From Caenorhabditis remanei (lineage: Eukaryota; Nematoda; Chromadorea; Rhabditida; Rhabditidae): a stretch of 64,000 nt of DNA. How positions within the stretch are numbered: the stretch's first letter is position 1; every line of letters starts with the position of its first letter. Location of the stretch: assembly GCF_010183535.1 (NCBI RefSeq), contig NW_026526041.1, positions 23,762-87,761 on the forward strand. Reading direction: 5' to 3'. Below the pieces are notes generated by a model. That model ran no database searches and was not told the DNA's origin. It saw only the letters and a list, made by a program, of their open reading frames with translations. Positions 1 to 11,000 of this stretch are shown one piece after another. The translations under genes and the position numbers were made by a program.

Positions 1-2067
1 CAAAAACGATCAGTGATCGTTTTTCATTTCTTCTGCAGAATCTCAAAAACGATCAGTGATCGTTTTTCATTTCTTCTGCAGAATCTCAAAAACGATCAGT
101 GATCGTTTTTCATTTCTTCTGCAGAATCTCAAAAACGATCAGTGATCGTTTTTCATTTCTTCTGCAGAATCTCAAAAACGATCAGTGATCGTTTTTCATT
201 TCTTCTGCAGAATCTCAAAAACGATCAGTGATCGTTTTTCATTTCTTCTGCAGAATCTCAAAAACGATCAGTGATCGTTTTTCATTTCTTCTGCAGAATC
301 TCAAAAACGATCAGTGATCGTTTTTCATTTCTTCTGCAGAATCTCAAAAACGATCAGTGACCGTTTTTCATTTCTTCTGCAGAATCTCAAAAACGATCAG
401 TGATCGTTTTTCATTTCTTCTGCAGAATCTCAAAAACGATCAGTGATCGTTTTTCATTTCTTCTGCAGAATCTCAAAAACGATCAGTGATCGTTTTTCAT
501 TTCTTCTGCAGAATCTCAAAAACGATCAGTGATCGTTTTTCATTTCTTCTGCAGAATCTCAAAAACGATCAGTGATCGTTTTTCATGTCCACGTTGGAAT
601 CTCAAAAACGATCAGTGATCGTTTTTCATTTCTTCTGCAGAATCTCAAAAACGATCAGTGATCGTTTTTCATGTCCACGTTGGAATCTCAAAAACGATCA
701 GTGATCGTTTTTCATTTCTTCTGCAGAATCTCAAAAACGATCAGTGATCGTTTTTCATTTCTTCTGCAGAATCTCAAAAACGATCAGTGATCGTTTTTCA
801 TTTCTTCTGCAGAATCTCAAAAACGATCAGTGATCGTTTTTCATTTCTTCTGCAGAATCTCAAAAACGATCAGTGATTCCACGTTGGAATCTCAAAAACG
901 ATCAGTGATCGTTTTTCCTTTCTTCTGCAGAATCTCAAAAACGATCAGTGATCGTTTTTCATTTCTTCTGCAGAATCTCAAAAACGATCAGTGATCGTTT
1001 TTCATTTCTTCTGCAGAATCTCAAAAACGATCAGTGATCGTTTTTCATGTCCACGTTGGAATCTCAAAAACGATCAGTGATCGTTTTTCATTTCTTCTGC
1101 AGAATCTCAAAAACGATCAGTGATCGTTTTTCATTTCTTCTGCAGAATCTCAAAAACGATCAGTGATCGTTTTTCATTTCTTCTGCAGAATCTCAAAAAC
1201 GATCAGTGATTCCACGTTGGAATCTCAAAAACGATCAGTGATCGTTTTTCCTTTCTTCTGCAGAATCTCAAAAACGATCAGTGACCGTTTTTCATTTCTT
1301 CTGCAGAATCTCAAAAACGATCAGTGATCGTTTTTCATTTCTTCTGCAGAATCTCAAAAACGATCAGTGATCGTTTTTCATTTCTTCTGCAGAATCTCAA
1401 AAACGATCAGTGATCGTTTTTCATTTCTTCTGCAGAATCTCAAAAACGATCAGTGATCGTTTTTCATTTCTTCTGCAGAATCTCAAAAACGATCAGTGAT
1501 CGTTTTTCATTTCTTCTGCAGAATCTCAAAAACGATCAGTGATCGTTTTTCATTTCTTCTGCAGAATCTCAAAAACGATCAGTGATCGTTTTTCATTTCT
1601 TCTGCAGAATCTCAAAAACGATCAGTGATCGTTTTTCATTTCTTCTGCAGAATCTCAAAAACGATCAGTGATCGTTTTTCATGTCCACGTTGGAATCTCA
1701 AAAACGATCAGTGATCGTTTTTCATTTCTTCTGTAGAATCTCAAAAACGATCAGTGATCGTTTTTCATTTCTTCTGCAGAATCTCAAAAACGATCAGTGA
1801 CCGTTTTTCATTTCTTCTGCAGAATCTCAAAAACGATCAGTGATCGTTTTTCATTTCTTCTGCAGAATCTCAAAAACGATCAGTGATCGTTTTTCATGTC
1901 CACGTTGGAATCTCAAAAACGATCAGTGATCGTTTTTCATTTCTTCTGCAGAATCTCAAAAACGATCAGTGATCGTTTTTCATTTCTTCTGCAGAATCTC
2001 AAAAACGATCAGTGATCGTTTTTCATTTCTTCTGCAGAATCTCAAAAACGATCAGTGATCGTTTTTC
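1..2067 (+). repeat. 43-bp palindromic satellite array, forward orientation
   Basis: Nearly perfect tandem array of a 43-bp unit. Each unit holds a 23-bp palindrome (arms AAAAACGATCA and TGATCGTTTTT around one G) and a spacer. Spacer type A contains the 10-bp palindrome TTCTGCAGAA. Spacer type B contains TCCACGTTGGA, a 4-bp inverted repeat around CGT. Rare 32-bp short units (for example near 875 and 1207) join a half palindrome to spacer B. Most variation is one T-to-C change (GTGACCG for GTGATCG). The array runs off the left edge of the window. No gene is supported inside it. Confidence 0.97.
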
Positions 2068-5000
2068 ATGTCCACGTGTTATCGATGTGGAGGGAATCAT
2101 TGGGTGCGAGATTGTGAACATAAAAAGGTGACATGTAGTTACTGTAAAAAACCAGGTCACTTAGAGAAATGTTGCAGAAACAAGAATCGGGAAAACAAGT
2201 CTCCAAAAGTCAAGACGGTCTACATCGGGGCCGCATCGATCGATGGCGCAGAGCGAATCTATCGACAAGTACAAATTAATGGTCATTGTGTGAAAATGCT
2301 TCTGGATACCGGTGCCGACATCACGCTGCTCAGTCAAAATGATTGGACTGCCCTGGGAAGACCAAAACTGGAAAAACCCACCATCAAAGTCAAATCTGCC
2401 ACACACGAGCCGGTGAAAATATTTGGATCCCTCCATTGCAAATACATGATGAATGGAAGACAAGAATCTGGAGTGGCATTCGTATCAAATACAGACACTT
2501 TACTCGGAAGAGACTGGATTTCAAAAGATAAAGAGTTGTGGAAGTTCCTTCAAAATTCTGAAAAGATTAACCGCGTCTCTGTCACCGAACCAGCATGCAA
2601 CTACCTGGGCGGGACAAGGGAACGGTTGATCGAAGCGATTGGAACCAAATACAAGGAAATAATGAAACCAGGACTCGGAAAGTGTACGAAGACCAAAGCA
2701 ACCCTGACACTGAAGCCAAATGCTAGACCCATATTCCGGAAGGCACGCCCCGTGACATATTCGGCTCTTCCAATGGTCTCAGCTGAAATCGAACGACTGA
2801 ATCAAACCGGCGTCATTTCCCCAGTCGACCATTCCGAATGGGCCGCTCCAGTCGTTGCAGTAAAGAAAAAGAATGGTTCCATCAGACTATGCGCTGATTT
2901 TTCCACTGGATTAAATGATGCCATTGAGTCGAATAACCATCCGTTGCCCACTTCGGATGACATATTTGCTAAGCTAAATGGTGGTAATTTTTTCACGCAA
3001 ATCGATCTCGCCGAAGCATATTTACAGGTTGAAATGGATCCGGACTCGCAGAAGCTCCTGGTAATCAACACACACCTGGGCCTCTTCACATACAATCGCC
3101 TCCCATTCGGAGTCAAGTCAGCACCAGGAATTTTTCAACAAATCATGGATACTATGCTGAATGGCTTGGAAGGAGTGTCCACCTACTTGGATGATATCAT
3201 TATTTGTGGATCTACCATAGAAGAACACAATGAGAGAGTGCTTAAAGTATTTGGGCGTATTCAAGAGTATGGATTCCGGATCAAGATGGAAAAATGTTCA
3301 TTCCTTATGGAAGAAATCAAGTTCCTTGGCTTCATTATCAACAAGCAAGGACGACGTCCAGATCCAGAGAAAGTTCGTCACATCAAGAATATGCCGGAAC
3401 CCACCAACGTGAGTCAAGTTAAGTCTTTCCTGGGACTTATCCAATTTTATGGGCAATTCGTAAAACAACTTTTCCGATTACGCCAACCCTTGGACAACCT
3501 CACGGCCAAAGACACTGATTTCAAATGGAATCGGGAGTGCCAGAAGTCATTCGATACAATCAAGGAGATCCTGCAATCGGACCTACTGCTGACTCACTAC
3601 AATCCCAACTTGCCAATCATTGTGGCTGCGGACGCATCTCAGTACGGAATTGGAGCAACCATCTCTCACCGATTTCCGGACGGAACCGAAAAGACCATAT
3701 ACCACATCAGCAAGACTCTGTCAAAAACCCAGCGGAACTACAGTCAGATCGAGAAAGAGGGTTTTGGTCTCATCACCGCCGTCACCAAATTTCACAAATT
3801 TATCCACGGGAGAAAATTCACTTTGCGAACCGATCACAAACCGCTACTAACTATATTCGGAGGAAAGAAAGGAGTACCTGTTTACACTGCAAATCGTCTT
3901 CAACGATGGGCTACAATTCTATTGAATTATGATTTCGGCATCGAATATATCAACACCAAAGATTTTGGACAAGTGGATGCGCTGTCCAGACTGATTGATG
4001 AGCAGAATGCCGAGAAAGCACCAGAAGACTTCGTCATTGCACAAGTGGAGCTGGATCCTGTCGACCAACTTTCCCAAAATCTCTCGTTCCTACCTATAAC
4101 TGCCAAAACTATTTCATTCCAGACCGGTAAAGACACCCTCCTGACAGATGTTCTCAACTCCTTGAAATCTGGTAAATGGCCCAAAAGTGAAAAGGGAACC
4201 GAAATGTGGAACATGTGTAATCGAAAGGACGAATTCTCAATTGTCAACGACTGCATCGTGCTGGGCGAACGAGTAGTGATTCCCACAGTTTTGCGACAAA
4301 AGGTCCTGAAGACACTCCACCGTGCCCACCCTGGAATCGTGAGAATGAAAATGTTGGCAAGAAGTTACGTATACTGGCCGGGTATCGACAAAGACATCGA
4401 AAAAGTGGTCAAATCGTGTGATGAATGTGCCTCCGCCGCCAAGAATCCAGTCAAAAATCTTTTATACTCATGGCCAATTCCAAAGAAACCATTCGAACGG
4501 GTTCATGTTGACTTTGCTGGACCGGTAGACGGTATGTATTATCTTGTTTTTGTAGACTCGTTTTCGAAGTGGCCTGAAGTCTATGCTACAACTTCGACTA
4601 CCACCGCAGCTACTATCAAGATATTGGCAAAAGTTTTCGGGCAGTTCGGGAATCCAGAGACTCTAGTCAGCGATAATGGCCCTCAGTTCACGTCACAAAC
4701 GTTCCAAGAATTCACGGCAGCCAATGGTATCACTCATGTCCGCTCTCCACCGTATCATCCTCAATCGAATGGTCAAGCCGAGAGATTTGTGGACACTTTG
4801 AAACGAGCTTTATGCAAGTTAAGAGGGGAGGGAAACACTGAGACTGCGCTCCAGACCTTCCTTCAGGTTTATCGATCGACTCCATGTCCATCAGTTCCAA
4901 ATAACCAGTCTCCTGCCGAAGCCTTCATCGGACGTAAAATGAGAACTGTGCTGAACCTGCTCCTGCCACACAAGCCGACTCCCAGCCTAGAGCGAAATTT

Positions 5001-5427
5001 GGCAATGGAAACGCAGTTCAATTTGCATCATGGAGCCCGTGATCGGATCTTTGAAATAAACGACCAGGTTTATGTTATTGACCGTCGTAGCCCAAATTCG
5101 TCCCAATGGGTTTCAGGAGTCATCGAACGTAAACTGGGCCAGACTGTCTACAAAGTCCGAGTCGGAAGTCAACGATGGACAAGACACGCCAATCAACTTC
5201 GGCAGCGAACGTCTCCACCGTCTCACTACGATTGGTCAGATTTCCTCGAAATTGAAGACCCCGCTGAAGAGATGCCCAAGCCCGACAAAGCCGATACCAC
5301 CACCATTCCAGTACTGTCTCCAAGCACGAGCATCCCACCAACTACACCAGTGCCACTCCGCCGCTCCACCAGAAACATCAAACCCGTGCAACCATTCCAA
5401 ATCCAACCAAAGCAGAAAAGATACTAA
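2068..5427 (+). CDS. Ty3/gypsy retrotransposon Gag(C-term)-Pol polyprotein, 5'-truncated
   Basis: Open frame of 1119 residues with the Metaviridae order protease-RT-RNase H-integrase. Two zinc knuckles lie at residues 4-16 (CX2CX3HX4C) and 23-36. The aspartic protease motif DTGAD is at 80-84. Reverse transcriptase has YLDD at 373-376. RNase H has its first Asp near 522. Integrase has an N-terminal HHCC zinc site from about 751 and the DDE triad D815, D869, E905, with the usual 35 residues between the last two. The N-terminal Gag (capsid) and the 5' LTR are absent: the ATG and first three codons come from the satellite (ATGTCCACG), and element sequence starts at about the first knuckle Cys. 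The enzymatic frame has no stop or frameshift, so decay after truncation is slight. Family assignment is secure; activity in place is unlikely without a promoter or capsid. Confidence 0.95.
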   Translation: MSTCYRCGGNHWVRDCEHKKVTCSYCKKPGHLEKCCRNKNRENKSPKVKTVYIGAASIDGAERIYRQVQINGHCVKMLLDTGADITLLSQNDWTALGRPKLEKPTIKVKSATHEPVKIFGSLHCKYMMNGRQESGVAFVSNTDTLLGRDWISKDKELWKFLQNSEKINRVSVTEPACNYLGGTRERLIEAIGTKYKEIMKPGLGKCTKTKATLTLKPNARPIFRKARPVTYSALPMVSAEIERLNQTGVISPVDHSEWAAPVVAVKKKNGSIRLCADFSTGLNDAIESNNHPLPTSDDIFAKLNGGNFFTQIDLAEAYLQVEMDPDSQKLLVINTHLGLFTYNRLPFGVKSAPGIFQQIMDTMLNGLEGVSTYLDDIIICGSTIEEHNERVLKVFGRIQEYGFRIKMEKCSFLMEEIKFLGFIINKQGRRPDPEKVRHIKNMPEPTNVSQVKSFLGLIQFYGQFVKQLFRLRQPLDNLTAKDTDFKWNRECQKSFDTIKEILQSDLLLTHYNPNLPIIVAADASQYGIGATISHRFPDGTEKTIYHISKTLSKTQRNYSQIEKEGFGLITAVTKFHKFIHGRKFTLRTDHKPLLTIFGGKKGVPVYTANRLQRWATILLNYDFGIEYINTKDFGQVDALSRLIDEQNAEKAPEDFVIAQVELDPVDQLSQNLSFLPITAKTISFQTGKDTLLTDVLNSLKSGKWPKSEKGTEMWNMCNRKDEFSIVNDCIVLGERVVIPTVLRQKVLKTLHRAHPGIVRMKMLARSYVYWPGIDKDIEKVVKSCDECASAAKNPVKNLLYSWPIPKKPFERVHVDFAGPVDGMYYLVFVDSFSKWPEVYATTSTTTAATIKILAKVFGQFGNPETLVSDNGPQFTSQTFQEFTAANGITHVRSPPYHPQSNGQAERFVDTLKRALCKLRGEGNTETALQTFLQVYRSTPCPSVPNNQSPAEAFIGRKMRTVLNLLLPHKPTPSLERNLAMETQFNLHHGARDRIFEINDQVYVIDRRSPNSSQWVSGVIERKLGQTVYKVRVGSQRWTRHANQLRQRTSPPSHYDWSDFLEIEDPAEEMPKPDKADTTTIPVLSPSTSIPPTTPVPLRRSTRNIKPVQPFQIQPKQKRY

Positions 5428-5467
5428 GTGAACTCGTTGCCTCTCTTACCTCCCTCGCATCCATCTT

Positions 5468-5480
5468 AAAAAAAGGGAGA
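5468..5480 (+). other. Polypurine tract of the gypsy element
   Basis: A run of seven A followed by GGGAGA lies directly before TGTTACA, the start of the 3' LTR. This is the normal plus-strand primer position for a Ty3/gypsy element. Confidence 0.75.
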
Positions 5481-5696
5481 TGTTACAAACGCTACGTTTG
5501 TATACTTTAAACGTGTACATTCCTCGAGGTTACACGCATTTTATTAATTCTATTTTTTCATTGACCTTGCCTTTTTATCATGCCATGTCAAGGTCAATGT
5601 TATTCTGAACTTTCACTAAAAAGCTGAGTTCTGATTTTCCCTCGCTCCACGATTACCGCAATAAAGAGTATAACTATAACCCCGTCTTCTACGACA
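5481..5696 (+). repeat. Gypsy 3' LTR (right boundary approximate)
   Basis: Begins TGTTACA after the polypurine tract. It has a perfect 8-bp inverted repeat (TACAAACG/CGTTTGTA, 5484-5502), a perfect 11-bp inverted repeat at 5559-5599, and an AATAAA near 5659. The right end is set at the last CA before BEL pol sequence begins. It cannot be checked because the 5' LTR is missing, so the 216-bp length is provisional. Confidence 0.6.
5559..5599 (+). promoter_or_regulatory. Inverted pair of AAGGTCA-type sites in gypsy LTR
   Basis: CATTGACCTTG at 5559-5569 and CAAGGTCAATG at 5589-5599 form a perfect 11-bp inverted repeat around a 19-nt spacer. Both arms contain AAGGTCA; the right arm reads TCAAGGTCA, the extended half-site bound by NR5A/FTZ-F1-type nuclear receptors. 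Binding is inference; the inverted repeat is seen directly. Confidence 0.35.
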
Positions 5697-7146
5697 TAAA
5701 GATGGCGGACACTACACCTACAGTGGGATATTTTTTGGTACGGTGGCGTAGTATGATTCCTGGAGCAGTTTTCAGGAGATTCGGTCCCTCGTGGAGACAT
5801 TCATTTAACGAAAGTGTATCTCGTTGCTTCGAACTCGAATCTCCGACAATTCGGACTTTTGTGTTTGTCGAGTTTTCTTTGAATACCGCATTTTGCGGTG
5901 CGAAGTATTCCGGGCCGTCGTGTTTCATTTCGGGAGTGACGATTTCGATGATTCCGGCTGCGAGCTGAGCCTCAATAATTTTATTGTACGCTTTTAAGAG
6001 TTCCGGATTCCTTCTTAGTTTCTCGATGAGAGTAGTTAGTCTTTTGTAGGCGAGGTTTTTGTTGTTTCCCATTCGGTCCTGTTTACCGTTCCACGGGAGT
6101 GCCACGTATAGGAATCCGTCTTCTCCGACGACTATCTCCTTTTCGAACAATTGGATTAAGTATTCTTGTGACAGATATTCCGATTCTAGCAGTGTTGCTG
6201 ATTCGATGCCGCAATTTTCTGTCAACCAAAGTTGCAGAATGAGATGGGACAGTTCGTCGTCACTATCTGTTCCGTATTTTTGGGACATAAGAACATTGAC
6301 GGACGGTGGATGTGGGTCTTCTAGAGTTGCTGTTCCATTTGGAGTCATCTTTTGGTCCATTACGGGACAATGTTTAGCGGATGGGAATGTGATATTAGCG
6401 AATGGTCCGATTTCTAAGTATTTACCGGATGGGAGACAGATTCGTTGGGATCCACGGATGAAGTGAGGAAGGATGTCGTTACCGAGTATCATTTCCATTC
6501 GACTGTTGTTGTAGGTTTCGTCTGGGGTAATGGTTTTGTGGTTGATTTTCAAGTTTCTTAAAGTTTCTTTGTCCTTTTTGGAGAACTTTGGAGTACGATA
6601 TATTGTTTTTGCTAGATTTGGAATTCCTGCTACGTAGGTGTGGAATTCGATGGATTCGCCGACGAAGCTGATCTGATAGATTTTGCACGGTTCGCACGAT
6701 GACCCTGTTACTCCTGTCAACGACAGTTGGATGGTTTGGACGACTACTTTCAGTCCGAGTCTTTCTGCAGTCTTGTCAGAGATAAGGGAGATCGCTGCTC
6801 CTGTATCTACCAGCGCTAGGATTTTGTTGTTGTTAGGTGTGGATAAGAGTGTGAATGGTAATTTTATGTCTGATGATGTGGATTCTAGTCTAGTTGGTTT
6901 GAATGTTTTATTTTGTAGCGTTTCGACGATGTGATTGATGGTTACCGTGTCGTCGTTTGGTGAATAGTCGTCGTAGCGACTGAGTAATGAGAAGGTTTCT
7001 TGTGTTGTTGATTCTGATGTGGTGGTGATGACCTCGTCTTCTTCTGATTCGTTTTCTGTTTCAGAGGCAGATTCGGACTCTGACGTGTCTACTGATGATG
7101 ATTGGGATTCTGTATTGATTGGGATTCTGATAATTTCGGGTTCGTG
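5689..7146 (-). pseudogene. BEL/Pao retrotransposon pol fragment (protease and N-terminal RT), truncated
   Basis: Open minus-strand frame of about 485 codons with no clear ATG. It begins with a Ser/Glu/Asp-rich stretch, then an aspartic protease with LVDTGAAISLI and later MILGND, both typical of the Pao-type (DUF1758-like) protease. It continues into the N-terminal part of a BEL/Pao RT (ALPWNGK and RIVGDSSS regions). Homology stops near 5703, before the catalytic RT motif, where the gypsy LTR begins, and the frame then ends at a TAG at 5689. RNase H and integrase are missing. This is a different BEL lineage from the two large elements to the right. Upstream it runs almost directly into a primer binding site, so gag is missing too. 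Confidence 0.8.
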
Positions 7147-7150
7147 TTAT

Positions 7151-7162
7151 GGAGATGCACCA
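7151..7162 (-). other. Primer binding site of the minus-strand BEL element
   Basis: Read on the minus strand, TGGTGCATCTCC follows the LTR end after one extra T. It begins TGG, as expected for pairing with a tRNA CCA end. The first 8 bases equal those of the PBS of the large BEL element at 15544. They fit a tRNA acceptor ending ATGCACCA, as in tRNA-Gly; the tRNA assignment is inference. Confidence 0.55.
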
Positions 7163-7163
7163 A

Positions 7164-8000
7164 TGTTGTGGCTACTAAAGGGAGGAAATTTACCCTTTAG
7201 GAGACACGACGTTGATATGGAAGACATCTAGCGAGAGAGCGTGTGGTGAGAGAGAAATAGAGACGACAGGGGAAACTAAGCGACAGGGTGGAGCGAATGA
7301 AGAGAAATAGACGACGACAGAAGGACAAGGAGTCGAATAAGATGGAGATGAGGAAGTGTGAACGACGAGGCGGGAGTAATTATAAAGTATTTTAGGCCTA
7401 ACTTTGGAATGAAGAAATCTGAAGTAAACGAAGAGAATCTGAATAACACGAAGAGAGAACACAGGGAGGATGGGTGAAATATTATTTATTATGTTTAATC
7501 AATAAGGCTATAATGAAGTCTTTTGAATATAGGTGAAATTCTAAGTGAAATAGGGGGGACTTAAATGCCATCGTTTTTGACGGACTTTGTGAGCTTTTCT
7601 AGTTGAGCGAGGGGACGAAAATGATGTAAATCATATTAAGGAGACGAGGGAAAACTAAAAAAGGGTGAAGAAAAGGTTAAAAAAGGGGACAAAGCATTGG
7701 TAAAGAAAAACGCTGCAATCCGTCCACCGCCCGTCTTCGAAACTCCCTCCGGCCGCACAGCGAGAGAGAGGAGACGCCAGAGAAAACGATGTCTCAACGG
7801 GGCGCGAATGCAGTCGACCAGTCGAGAGGGAAACAGCAGAAGGCGAATCCGGGGAAAGCTACGACGGGGAATCTGAAAAGGGGGGTTTAAAAGGGGAGAG
7901 CTTTTGCTCTGTGAATGGTATTGGTCTGATATATATTTATTACTGTGTTTGGGTTACTTCTGTTACTAAACGACTTGTGGAATCAATGGATTCCACAACA
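7164..8000 (-). repeat. 5' LTR of the truncated minus-strand BEL element
   Basis: The 837-bp segment starts TGTTGTGG and ends CCACAACA, an 8-bp terminal inverted repeat with TG...CA ends as in LTRs. A PBS-like sequence lies just inside. A perfect 10-bp hairpin (TTGTGGAATC, loop AATG, GATTCCACAA) sits at the U3 end, 7975-7998. A TATATAT stretch near 7930-7937 is placed for minus-strand transcription. The outer end joins the satellite directly at 8001. The partner LTR is not in the window. Confidence 0.65.
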
Positions 8001-11000
8001 GTTTTTGAGATTCTGCAGAAGAAATGAAAAACGGTCACTGATCGTTTTTGAGATTCTGCAGAAGAAATGAAAAACGATCACTGATCGTTTTTGAGATTCT
8101 GCAGAAGAAATTAAAAACGATCACTGATCGTTTTTGAGATTCCAACGTGGAATCACTGATCGTTTTTGAGATTCTGCAGAAGAAATGAAAAACGATCACT
8201 GATCGTTTTTGAGATTCTGCAGAAGAAATGAAAAACGGTCACTGATCGTTTTTGAGATTCTGCAGAAGAAATGAAAAACGATCACTGATCGTTTTTGAGA
8301 TTCTGCAGAAGAAATGAAAAACGATCACTGATCGTTTTTGAGATTCTGCAGAAGAAATGAAAAACGATCACTGATCGTTTTTGAGATTCCAACGTGGAAT
8401 CACTGATCGTTTTTGAGATTCTGCAGAAGAAATGAAAAACGATCACTGATCGTTTTTGAGATTCTGCAGAAGAAATGAAAAACGGTCACTGATCGTTTTT
8501 GAGATTCTGCAGAAGAAATGAAAAACGATCACTGATCGTTTTTGAGATTCTGCAGAAGAAATGAAAAACGGTCACTGATCGTTTTTGAGATTCTGCAGAA
8601 GAAATGAAAAACGATCACTGATCGTTTTTGAGATTCCAACGTGGAATCACTGATCGTTTTTGAGATTCTGCAGAAGAAATGAAAAACGATCACTGATCGT
8701 TTTTGAGATTCTGCAAAAGAAATGAAAAACGATCACTGATCGTTTTTGAGATTCTGCAGAAGAAATGAAAAACGATCACTGATCGTTTTTGAGATTCTGC
8801 AGAAGAAATGAAAAACGATCACTGATCGTTTTTGAGATTCCAACGTGGACATGAAAAACGATCACTGATCGTTTTTGAGATTCTGCAGAAGAAATGAAAA
8901 ACGATCACTGATCGTTTTTGAGATTCCAACGTGGAATCACTGATCGTTTTTGAGATTCTGCAGAAGAAATGAAAAACGATCACTGATCGTTTTTGAGATT
9001 CTGCAAAAGAAATGAAAAACGATCACTGATCGTTTTTGAGATTCTGCAGAAGAAATAAAAAACGGTCACTGATCGTTTTTGAGATTCTGCAGAAGAAATG
9101 AAAAACGATCACTGATCGTTTTTGAGATTCCAACGTGGACATGAAAAACGATCACTGATCGTTTTTGAGATTCTGCAGAAGAAATGAAAAACGATCATTG
9201 ATCGTTTTTGAGATTCTGCAGAAGAAATGAAAAACGATCACTGATCGTTTTTGAGATTCTGCAGAAGAAATGAAAAACGATCACTGATCGTTTTTGAGAT
9301 TCCAACGTGGACATGAAAAACGATCACTGATCGTTTTTGAGATTCTGCAGAAGAAATGAAAAACGATCACTGATCGTTTTTGAGATTCCAACGTGGAATC
9401 ACTGATCGTTTTTGAGATTCCAACGTGGAATCACTGATCGTTTTTGAGATTCCAACGTGGACATGAAAAACGATCACTGATCGTTTTTGAGATTCTGCAG
9501 AAGAAATGAAAAACGATCACTGATCGTTTTTGAGATTCTGCAGAAGAAATGAAAAACGATCACTGATCGTTTTTGAGATTCCAACGTGGAATCACTGATC
9601 GTTTTTGAGATTCTGCAAAAGAAATGAAAAACGATCACTGATCGTTTTTGAGATTCTGCAGAAGAAATGAAAAACGATCACTGATCGTTTTTGAGATTCT
9701 GCAGAAGAAATGAAAAACGATCACTGATCGTTTTTGAGATTCTGCAGAAGAAATGAAAAACGATCACTGATCGTTTTTGAGATTCCAACGTGGACATGAA
9801 AAACGATCACTGATAGTTTTTGAGATTCTGCAGAAGAAATGAAAAACGGTCACTGATAGTTTTTGAGATTCTGCAGAAGAAATGAAAAACGGTCACTGAT
9901 CGTTTTTGAGATTCTGCAGAAGAAATGAAAAACGATCACTGATCGTTTTTGAGATTCTGCAGAAGAAATGAAAAACGATCACTGATCGTTTTTGAGATTC
10001 TGCAGAAGAAATGAAAAACGATCACTGATCGTTTTTGAGATTCTGCAGAAGAAATGAAAAACGATCACTGATCGTTTTTGAGATTCCAACGTGGAATCAC
10101 TGATCGTTTTTGAGATTCTGCAAAAGAAATGAAAAACGATCACTGATCGTTTTTGAGATTCTGCAGAAGAAATGAAAAACGGTCACTGATCGTTTTTGAG
10201 ATTCTGCAGAAGAAATGAAAAACGATCACTGATCGTTTTTGAAATTCTGCAGAAGAAATGAAAAACGATCACTGATCGTTTTTGAGATTCCAACGTGGAC
10301 ATGAAAAACGATCACTGATAGTTTTTGAGATTCTGCAGAAGAAATGAAAAACGGTCACTGATCGTTTTTGAGATTCTGCAGAAGAAATGAAAAACGGTCA
10401 CTGATCGTTTTTGAGATTCTGCAGAAGAAATGAAAAACGGTCACTGATCGTTTTTGAGATTCCAACGTGGACATGAAAAACGATCACTGATCGTTTTTGA
10501 GATTCTGCAGAAGAAATGAAAAACGATCACTGATCGTTTTTGAGATTCCAACGTGGACATGAAAAACGATCACTGATCGTTTTTGAGATTCTGCAGAAGA
10601 AATGAAAAACGATCACTGATCGTTTTTGAGATTCCAACGTGGACATGAAAAACGATCACTGATCGTTTTTGAGATTCTGCAGAAGAAATGAAAAACGATC
10701 ACTGATCGTTTTTGAGATTCCAACGTGGACATGAAAAACGATCACTGATCGTTTTTGAGATTCTGCAGAAGAAATGAAAAACGATCACTGATCGTTTTTG
10801 AGATTCTGCAGAAGAAATGAAAAACGGTCACTGATCGTTTTTGAGATTCTGCAGAAGAAATGAAAAACGGTCACTGATCGTTTTTGAGATTCTGCAGAAG
10901 AAATGAAAAACGATCACTGATCGTTTTTGAGATTCTGCAGAAGAAATGAAAAACGATCACTGATCGTTTTTGAAATTCTGCAGAAGAAATGAAAAACGAT

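Noticed and set aside
1..2067. CRISPR array (regular palindromic repeats)
   Set aside because: There are no unique spacers; the units are contiguous and the setting is eukaryotic.
5702..6466. Plus-strand frames at 5702-5968 and 6059-6466
   Set aside because: They lie opposite the minus-strand BEL pol fragment, which has clear protease and RT motifs.
7190..7462. 90-aa minus-strand frame
   Set aside because: Lies inside the proposed LTR of the minus-strand BEL element and is low complexity.
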